Assembly: GCA_035406685.1 (NCBI GenBank)
Contig: DAONLM010000083.1
Location: forward strand, 1-12,284
Direction: 5' to 3'
Length of the DNA: 12,284 nt
Source of the DNA: DAONLM01 sp035406685
GTDB taxonomy: Bacteria; Spirochaetota; GWE2-31-10; MWDO01
Below, in pieces: positions 7,786 to 12,284 of this stretch. Positions within the stretch are counted from its first letter, which is position 1; every line of letters begins with the position of its first letter. Below the pieces are notes generated by a model. The model was not told the origin of the DNA, did not search any database, and saw only the letters and a program-made list of their open reading frames with translations. Made by a program: the position numbers and the translations under genes.

Positions 7786-8532
7786 TTATTTATTTTTATA
7801 AAAATCTTTTAAAGCAATGTCCCCAGACATTACTTTAATTATATCATTACCTATTTTTAAGACCAAAAAACCATCATTATCAATATCTTCAACAATTCCC
7901 TCTCTTACATTTTTGTTAATATCTATCCATTCTACCTTTTTACCGATAATTTTACTTTCTTTAAGCCAATCCTCTTTTATTTTATCTATTCTATTTTGCT
8001 CCAAAAGTATTTCAAATCTATATGATAAATTTTGTATAAATCTCTCTGTCCACTCCTTTATATCTATTTTACTACCCTTTTCAATAGCAACAGAGGTCGC
8101 CTTTTTATCTATTAAGGCTATCTCCTCTTTTTCTGTATTTACATTTATACCTATACCTATAATAAGCCTATCTATTCTATTGCCATTCCACACTGATTCT
8201 GCTAATATGCCGGCTAACTTTTTTCCATTAATATAGACATCATTTGGCCACTTTATCCATCTCTCTCTGATACCATAATAATCAAGAGTATCTATAAGAG
8301 ATAATGAAGTAGCGGCAATATACCAATTTATATTGAAAGGTTCTGTTGGTTCAAACAGAACAGACAAAGCCAGATTTTTATCCTTAAAATCTATCCATTT
8401 TCTATTTTCTCTCCCTCTTCCAGCAGTCTGATTATATGTCCATACGACAATTCTATCCTCTTTTTCACACTTTTTTAGATAGATATTTGTAGAGTCAACA
8501 GATTGTAAATAGATAGATTTCTTAAAAAACAA
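7786..8532 (-). CDS. birA: Biotin protein ligase (class I, no DNA-binding domain)
   Basis: This enzyme activates biotin with ATP and attaches it to the target lysine, here most obviously Lys557 of OadA encoded two genes downstream. Numbered from the chosen start (248 residues), GRGRENRKW (38-46) is the biotinyl-AMP loop, KWPNDV (94-99) holds the catalytic lysine, KLAGILAE (105-112) and GIGINVN (126-132) complete the active site, and an SH3-like BPL_C domain covers about 195-244. There is no N-terminal winged helix, so it should not act as a biotin repressor. The third glycine of the GRGRxGRxW consensus is Asn43, a mild variation. I chose TTG 8532, with GGAG (8538-8541) five bases before it. 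The frame extends up to TTG 8577, but that codon lies in a -35 hexamer, lacks a ribosome site, and the 15 extra residues resemble nothing in the family. First gene of the decarboxylase operon. Confidence 0.92.
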   Translation of the reverse strand: MFFKKSIYLQSVDSTNIYLKKCEKEDRIVVWTYNQTAGRGRENRKWIDFKDKNLALSVLFEPTEPFNINWYIAATSLSLIDTLDYYGIRERWIKWPNDVYINGKKLAGILAESVWNGNRIDRLIIGIGINVNTEKEEIALIDKKATSVAIEKGSKIDIKEWTERFIQNLSYRFEILLEQNRIDKIKEDWLKESKIIGKKVEWIDINKNVREGIVEDIDNDGFLVLKIGNDIIKVMSGDIALKDFYKNK

Positions 8533-8548
8533 AACTTCTCCGTATAAA

Positions 8549-8577
8549 TCTATAAAAAAATAAACAAAAAAAGTCAA
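8549..8577 (-). promoter_or_regulatory. Sigma70-type promoter of the birA-oadGAB operon
   Basis: On the minus strand TTGACT (8577-8572) and TATAGA (8554-8549) are 17 bases apart. Predicted initiation near 8542 gives a leader of only about 10 bases whose GGAG (8541-8538) serves the TTG start at 8532. The element fills the space directly after the preceding gene, whose stop codon ends at 8586. Confidence 0.7.
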
Positions 8578-8585
8578 GATTTTTT

Positions 8586-9464
8586 TTAAAAAATTACAAA
8601 GTTTTCTTTAATACCATCTATTATTCGTGTAAGTTTTTTTAGAAAATCCTTTTCAAAAATTTCTTTATTCAAGATCTCAATGCAATTTTTCTTTTTAATA
8701 ATATGATAATCTTTAAGCTCTGCAATACTTCCTAATACATTACTCTTATTAGTTTCATTTGCTATTTTTGTTAATTCCTCTATTATTAAGTCGATATTCT
8801 TGATTCTTGAAAGGATATTGTTAAAATTGGCAAGTTTAACCGAATCAGTATATTTTATTTTAAATATAAAAAAGAAATATTCAATAAAATACCTTATCTG
8901 AATAAATGACTTTCTTAACAATTTAATATTTTCGTTATTGCAATTTTCTTTAATGATATTTACTATTGTATAAAAGCCACTCATTTTTTTCTCGAATTTT
9001 AGAAATACCTTTTTTAAATCTTTTTTAGTTATTCTTGAATTCTTTATTCTCCATATAAAATCTACAAGCCCTTTTTTTAACTCTAAATAATCATAATTTT
9101 TTAAAAGATTTATTCTCTGAAAATAAAAACTATGTTGTATGGTGAGTAAAATATCTTCAAAATTTTTATAATCAGATGTCAAATTTTCTTTTATATTATA
9201 AAAATTTTTTATTAAAATTTCAAAAGACAAAAATTTATCTATTATTTGTTCGAATATCTTAATTCTTTTTCTTAATTTTTTAAATTTTTTATTTAATATC
9301 AAGGAAAAATTATTTTTAATGTTAAATCTTATTCTTTTTAGACAGTACTTTAGAATCTTAAAATTATTAATATTGTTTTTACCTAATTTTAATTTCTCTG
9401 CTTTTAGTAAAGAAAGATAAAATTGCTTTACAAAGATATAATTTAGATTTTGTAAATCTTTCAT
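8586..9464 (-). CDS. Lysine-rich helical protein resembling a degenerate CHAD domain
   Basis: I recognise this 292-residue protein only distantly. It is almost all-helical, very rich in Lys, Ile, Asn and Phe, with no signal peptide and no convincing TM. Two segments resemble the paired helices of CHAD domains, which bind inorganic polyphosphate: LKYCLKRIRFNIKNNF near the N-terminus, comparable to the family's HxxRxxxRRLR helix, and KLLRKSFIQIRYFIEYF about 160 residues later, comparable to the second HxxRxxxKRLRY helix. The family's histidines are replaced by lysine and several basic positions are lost, so this is a divergent or decayed member if the match is right. The start is ATG 9464, which falls almost exactly at the predicted transcription start and would be leaderless; the longer frame from TTG 9500 starts inside a -35 box and has no ribosome site. 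It stands between bTHX and birA, with its own promoter, and is probably a separate unit. Confidence 0.6.
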   Translation of the reverse strand: MKDLQNLNYIFVKQFYLSLLKAEKLKLGKNNINNFKILKYCLKRIRFNIKNNFSLILNKKFKKLRKRIKIFEQIIDKFLSFEILIKNFYNIKENLTSDYKNFEDILLTIQHSFYFQRINLLKNYDYLELKKGLVDFIWRIKNSRITKKDLKKVFLKFEKKMSGFYTIVNIIKENCNNENIKLLRKSFIQIRYFIEYFFFIFKIKYTDSVKLANFNNILSRIKNIDLIIEELTKIANETNKSNVLGSIAELKDYHIIKKKNCIEILNKEIFEKDFLKKLTRIIDGIKENFVIF

Positions 9465-9471
9465 AATCGAA

Positions 9472-9500
9472 TATATACATAAAATTTTTAATTTTGTCAA
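9472..9500 (-). promoter_or_regulatory. Near-consensus sigma70 promoter of the CHAD-like gene
   Basis: A perfect TTGACA (9500-9495) is followed after 17 bases by TATATA (9477-9472) on the minus strand. The expected initiation point is near 9465, next to ATG 9464, implying a leaderless or nearly leaderless mRNA. Confidence 0.7.
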
Positions 9501-9534
9501 AAGTTTAAAATATAACTTTGTTCTAAAATTTTAG
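9498..9534. repeat. Two short inverted repeats upstream of the CHAD-like gene promoter
   Basis: CTAAAATTTTAG (9523-9534) is a perfect 12-bp palindrome. Next to it CAAAAGTT (9498-9505) and AACTTTG (9514-9520) form an inverted repeat with one bulged base, touching the -35 box. Such positions are typical for operators, but in DNA this AT-rich short palindromes arise easily by chance. The remaining sequence from here to the bTHX stop codon at 9635 shows no gene or clear terminator. Confidence 0.3.
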
Positions 9535-9634
9535 ATTAAATTTCTCCTCTCCTATTAAAAAGCAGTTGTTCTTTAAAAGAGATATCCCCCTAAATAAATC
9601 ACATTTTAAATAGATAATAAAAAATGTATATATT

Positions 9635-9754
9635 TTATTTTTTAGTTGAAGTTGTAGCCTTTGTTTTATTTATATTCTTTTTTTTAGGCCTTGTCTTTCC
9701 AAATGTTCCTCTATAAATTTTACCTCTTCTTGTTCTCAAATCCCCTTTTCCCAT
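9635..9754 (-). CDS. Small ribosomal subunit protein bTHX (Thx, bS31)
   Basis: This 39-residue basic protein begins MGKGDLRTRRGK and continues with IYRGTFGKTRPKKK, an almost exact match to the conserved sequence of protein Thx from the Thermus small ribosomal subunit, which starts MGKGDRRTRRGK and ends in a KYRPRKKK-like tail. Thx sits in a cavity at the top of the 30S head and stabilises packing of 16S rRNA. After the conserved 26 residues there is a further tail (NINKTKATTSTKK) not present in the 26- to 27-residue Thermus form. AAAGGGG (9760-9766) lies five bases before ATG 9754. The gene stands alone, 99 bp after the DUF58 gene on the same strand, with a possible promoter of its own. Its small size makes it easy to overlook, but the motif match leaves little doubt. 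Confidence 0.93.
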   Translation of the reverse strand: MGKGDLRTRRGKIYRGTFGKTRPKKKNINKTKATTSTKK

Positions 9755-9781
9755 AAATTCCCCTTTATTAAAAGTATTTAT

Positions 9782-9792
9782 CCCTAATAGGG
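9782..9792. repeat. CCCTAATAGGG palindrome in the bTHX leader or transcription start region
   Basis: The 11-base CCCTAATAGGG is a G+C-rich inverted repeat in very AT-rich surroundings. It overlaps the predicted transcription start (about 9787) of the bTHX gene, a position fitting an operator, or a small stem in the 5' leader; the stem is too short (4 bp, 3-base loop) to be a terminator. Confidence 0.3.
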
Positions 9793-9793
9793 C

Positions 9794-9822
9794 AATATAA
9801 TCTTAGAAATTTTATCTGTATA
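9794..9822 (-). promoter_or_regulatory. Possible promoter of the bTHX gene
   Basis: On the minus strand TATACA (9822-9817) and TATATT (9799-9794) are 17 bases apart, with initiation expected about 33 bases before the bTHX start codon. The -35 matches the consensus at four of six positions. No terminator hairpin separates the DUF58 gene from this point, so co-transcription with it is also possible. Confidence 0.35.
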
Positions 9823-9853
9823 TAAAATATTTTTTTAAAAAAATCAACTCTTT

Positions 9854-11170
9854 TTAACTTTTATTTTTAATGTTTATATATTTATTTAATAATTCAACAT
9901 TCAATTCTTCTGGAAAAATATCAAGAATATCTATACCAAGTTTTTTTAGCATCTCTATTGTTCTTTCTCTCTTTAAAATCATATCAGCAGCAGCACTCTT
10001 TTTATAAATATCATCCTCTTTAAAAGGGATACTCTCCCCTATCTCAAATAGATTCTTATCCTGCAATAAAATAAGTAAAACAAAATGCCTTTTTAATAAC
10101 AGAGAAAATGACTCTTTAAAGATATTTATATTTGAATCATCTATAATATCTGTAAAAAATATTATCAAAGATCTTTTTCTTATATTATTACTTAAAAATA
10201 TAAAAGCCTGCTTATAATCTGGCTCAAAAAAGTCATAATTAATAGTGGCAAGTATATTTCTTAAACTATTAAAATCTTTTCTATCTTTTATATGAGGGAT
10301 ATATCTCTTAATATCATTTGAGAAACAGATAATAGAAAGAGTATCGTTATTCTTAACAGAAGCATAAGATAATAATAAAGAAGAATTAATCGCATAATCA
10401 AGAAGGGAAAGATTCTTTACCTCTGTTGACATAATACGACCACAATCAATTAGTAAAATTATATCTAAAGAATTATTCATTCTATAAATTTTTGTCACTG
10501 GTTTTCTCAATCTTGCTGTTGCCTTCCACTCGATTCTATTGTATGGATCATCTTTTGTATATTCTTTTAACATTTCAAAATCATTTCCATCCCCAATCTC
10601 TCTGTTTAAGTTTAACCCCTCTTCAATATATATTCTCCTTTGTAATAGTCTAAATGATTGATTAACTTTTGATACATAAGGCAATACTATTATCTTAAAA
10701 TTTCTATTCTCTCTTATATAAATATTAAAAAATCTGAATAAAGAAAAACCTTTTAAAAATATATAATTGACTTGAAATTCACCTCTTCTTTTTGAAAATA
10801 TTTTAATAAACTTCTCTTTTGTTTGATCTTTTTCAATTAAAAAAATATCATTTGAATAATCTCTATCAAAAGATATATCAAGATCAAATTTTATAAAAAA
10901 TCTTACATTTGAATTATTTTTATTTGTAAAAATTACCTTTAGTAAATTATACGAATTAATATTAAAATAATAAACATCTTCAACAAATATATCTACTTTT
11001 TTATAAGAAGGAGAAACTAAAATATCAATAAATCCAATTAAGAGGATTAAAATATCTGAAATAATGGTAATATAAATAAATATTTTTGAATAAAAATTCA
11101 ATATGGCAAAAACAAGCGGAATAATAAATAGTAATGCAAAAACTCTTGTTGGATAAAAAGATATCTTCAT
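9854..11170 (-). CDS. DUF58 family membrane-anchored vWA-like protein, MoxR partner
   Basis: The 438-residue protein has two N-terminal TM helices (about 10-28 and 30-52), a beta-rich middle region, and the DUF58 core: GDGNDFEMLKEYTKDD (193-208), then NRIEWKATARLRKPVTKIY (211-229), followed by a von Willebrand A-like domain starting ILLIDCGRIM (238-247). The DxGRxM form of the metal site is common in DUF58 proteins and need not be taken as broken. DUF58 proteins are the regular partners of MoxR AAA+ ATPases, thought to act as chaperone-like or maturation systems at the membrane; the client is unknown. Its ATG overlaps the stop codon of moxR by four bases (ATGA), implying translational coupling, which fits the absence of a good ribosome site. 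No Bat proteins or transglutaminase-like gene follow, unlike many such operons; bTHX comes next. Confidence 0.88.
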   Translation of the reverse strand: MKISFYPTRVFALLFIIPLVFAILNFYSKIFIYITIISDILILLIGFIDILVSPSYKKVDIFVEDVYYFNINSYNLLKVIFTNKNNSNVRFFIKFDLDISFDRDYSNDIFLIEKDQTKEKFIKIFSKRRGEFQVNYIFLKGFSLFRFFNIYIRENRNFKIIVLPYVSKVNQSFRLLQRRIYIEEGLNLNREIGDGNDFEMLKEYTKDDPYNRIEWKATARLRKPVTKIYRMNNSLDIILLIDCGRIMSTEVKNLSLLDYAINSSLLLSYASVKNNDTLSIICFSNDIKRYIPHIKDRKDFNSLRNILATINYDFFEPDYKQAFIFLSNNIRKRSLIIFFTDIIDDSNINIFKESFSLLLKRHFVLLILLQDKNLFEIGESIPFKEDDIYKKSAAADMILKRERTIEMLKKLGIDILDIFPEELNVELLNKYINIKNKS

Positions 11171-12132
11171 CTCGGTACTTTTACTCTATCTAAAATTGAG
11201 TCAATAAAATCATCTGGTTTATGTCCTTCGATTTCTGCTTCTGGTTGTAGGATAATTCTGTGTCTTAATACTGGATAAGTTGACTCCCTGACATCATCTG
11301 GCACAACAAAATCCCTTCCATTTATAGATGCAATTGCCCTTGCTGACTTTAAAAGATATATAGATCCCCTCGGTGATGCTCCAACTTCAATATTTGAGTC
11401 TTTTCTACTCGCATCGATTATTTCCATAATATAATTTATTATCTTTTCGTCAACATTTATACTATCAAGTGAATTCTTATATTGAATAAAATCCTCTCTA
11501 CTACATACTATATTCAAATCTGTTAAATCAAGCCTTCCAGAATTAAATCCATCTCTGTGCATTAATAAAATCTCTTTCTCCTCTTCAATAGAGGGATAAT
11601 CAATAAGAATCTTAAACATAAATCTATCAAGTTGTGCCTCTGGCAACGGATATGTCCCTTCGAGTTCTACTGGATTCTGTGTAGCAATTGTTATAAAAGG
11701 CTCTTCCAATTTATAAATATTACCATCAATAGTAACCTGCCTCTCCTGCATTGCTTCAAGTAAAGCAGACTGAGTCTTTGGAGGAGTTCTATTTATCTCA
11801 TCAGCAAGTAAAAAATTAGTAAAAACAGGGCCTTTTTTTACAATAAACTCATTTCTTTCATAATTAAAAATAGTAGTCCCAATAATATCTGATGGCATTA
11901 AATCTGGTGTAAACTGAATTCTTTTAAAATTAGCAGAAATTATTCTACTCAAAGCATTTGCAATTAATGTCTTTCCTAAGCCAGGAAATCCCTCTAATAA
12001 TATATGTCCATCAGTAAGAAGAGCAATAACAACAAATTTTATTACTTCTTTTTGTCCCTTTACGACTTTTGATAGTTCATCTGTTATTTTATTGTAAAGT
12101 TCATAAAAATCTTCTGGTTTCTTTTTATTCAT
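11167..12132 (-). CDS. MoxR family AAA+ ATPase
   Basis: Numbered from the chosen start (321 residues), the Walker A motif is GFPGLGKT (48-55), Walker B FLLADE ends at Asp111-Glu112, and ATQNP (150-154) is sensor 1 of the MoxR type. PLPEAQLDRF (162-171) contains the conserved arginine region, and GASPRG near residue 256 is sensor 2; the C-terminal lid ends VLRHRIILQPEAEIEG, a typical MoxR finish. MoxR ATPases act with vWA-domain proteins to mature or remodel other proteins, and the overlapping DUF58 gene is the expected partner. I chose ATG 12132 because AGGA (12140-12143) lies seven bases upstream; GTG 12138 in frame is only one base from it. The gene is the first in its unit, behind an extended -10 promoter. 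Confidence 0.94.
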   Translation of the reverse strand: MNKKKPEDFYELYNKITDELSKVVKGQKEVIKFVVIALLTDGHILLEGFPGLGKTLIANALSRIISANFKRIQFTPDLMPSDIIGTTIFNYERNEFIVKKGPVFTNFLLADEINRTPPKTQSALLEAMQERQVTIDGNIYKLEEPFITIATQNPVELEGTYPLPEAQLDRFMFKILIDYPSIEEEKEILLMHRDGFNSGRLDLTDLNIVCSREDFIQYKNSLDSINVDEKIINYIMEIIDASRKDSNIEVGASPRGSIYLLKSARAIASINGRDFVVPDDVRESTYPVLRHRIILQPEAEIEGHKPDDFIDSILDRVKVPR

Positions 12133-12161
12133 TTTCACATCCTAAAAATTTCAATCGCAAC

Positions 12162-12170
12162 ATTATATCA
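12162..12170 (-). promoter_or_regulatory. Extended -10 promoter of the moxR-DUF58 operon
   Basis: On the minus strand TGATATAAT is a perfect extended -10 (TGnTATAAT) at 12170-12162. No good -35 lies 16-18 bases upstream, as is usual for this promoter type. Initiation near 12155 gives a leader of about 23 bases with AGGA before ATG 12132. Upstream of it, to the right edge, I see only AT-rich sequence; the final bases ATGGAG could belong to a divergent plus-strand gene. Confidence 0.6.
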
Positions 12171-12284
12171 TATTTTTAAAAACATACCAGATTTTTTTAG
12201 ATTTTTTATAAAATTTTATTCAAAGTTGTAAAGGATTTTCTTAAAAATTTTGTGATTAATATATAGAAAACAATTTTTATGGAG

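Noticed and set aside
7017..8236. Plus-strand open frames opposite oadA and birA (7017-7226, 7817-8236)
   Set aside because: They are antisense to well-identified enzymes and their translations are low-complexity and hydrophobic without family features.
9544..9553. Strong Shine-Dalgarno-like AGGAGAGGAG on the minus strand
   Set aside because: No ATG, GTG or TTG follows within a usable distance and in-frame stops come at once; it may be chance or the remnant of a lost gene.
9831..9844. TTTTTTTAAAAAAA after the DUF58 gene as a terminator
   Set aside because: It is self-complementary but has no G+C stem, so it would not form a stable terminator hairpin.
10426..10447. DUF58 metal site DxGRxM read as a broken MIDAS motif
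   Set aside because: This form is common among DUF58 proteins, so it is not evidence of decay.
12279..12284. ATGGAG at the right edge as the start of a divergent gene or a ribosome site
   Set aside because: Only six bases are visible and no convincing plus-strand promoter precedes them.

Overview
The window is a strongly AT-rich bacterial segment from an organism I cannot place firmly. A sodium-pumping, biotin-dependent decarboxylase with no visible respiratory genes suggests an anaerobic or fermentative lifestyle. A probable chemoreceptor suggests taxis. The tiny ribosomal protein bTHX, known from Thermus and several diderm phyla including spirochaetes and Bacteroidetes, fits a diderm, possibly thermophilic or spirochaete-like bacterium. 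All genes but one lie on the minus strand.

Layout, left to right. At 1-1149, a secreted stand-alone Cache-domain protein precedes the N-terminal part of a membrane sensor (probably a methyl-accepting chemotaxis protein) that runs off the left edge; both follow a good sigma70-type promoter at 1186-1214. At 1296-2315 is the only plus-strand gene, a two-TM potassium channel with a cytoplasmic RCK/TrkA region and an unusual selectivity filter. A shared hairpin terminator (2322-2347) separates it from the convergent GTP-type PEP carboxykinase pckG (2357-4165).

At 4209-8577 is a compact operon birA-oadG-oadA-oadB, with a -35/-10 promoter directly before birA and a strong intrinsic terminator after oadB. 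It encodes the alpha, beta and gamma subunits of a Na+-translocating oxaloacetate decarboxylase plus the ligase that biotinylates it. With pckG next door, PEP, oxaloacetate and pyruvate are linked. Carboxykinase plus decarboxylase could convert PEP to pyruvate with gain of GTP and a Na+ gradient, or run in reverse for gluconeogenesis; the direction is inference.

At 8586-9464 is a lysine-rich helical protein resembling a degenerate CHAD domain, with a promoter so close that its transcript may be leaderless. At 9635-9754 is a 39-codon gene for ribosomal protein bTHX, easily missed because of its size. At 9854-12132 is a translationally coupled moxR (AAA+ ATPase) and DUF58 (vWA-like) pair behind an extended -10 promoter.

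Several start codons are revised here. The longest frames of birA and the CHAD-like gene begin with TTG codons that are really parts of -35 hexamers (TTGACT, TTGACA), and oadG and moxR have better internal ATG starts with correctly spaced Shine-Dalgarno sequences. I see no CRISPR array, insertion sequence, tRNA, rRNA or phage gene. I find no clearly new multi-gene system; the points most worth following are the energy-coupling layout around the decarboxylase, the variant channel filter, the OadB N-terminal extension, the degenerate CHAD protein and the promoter architecture.
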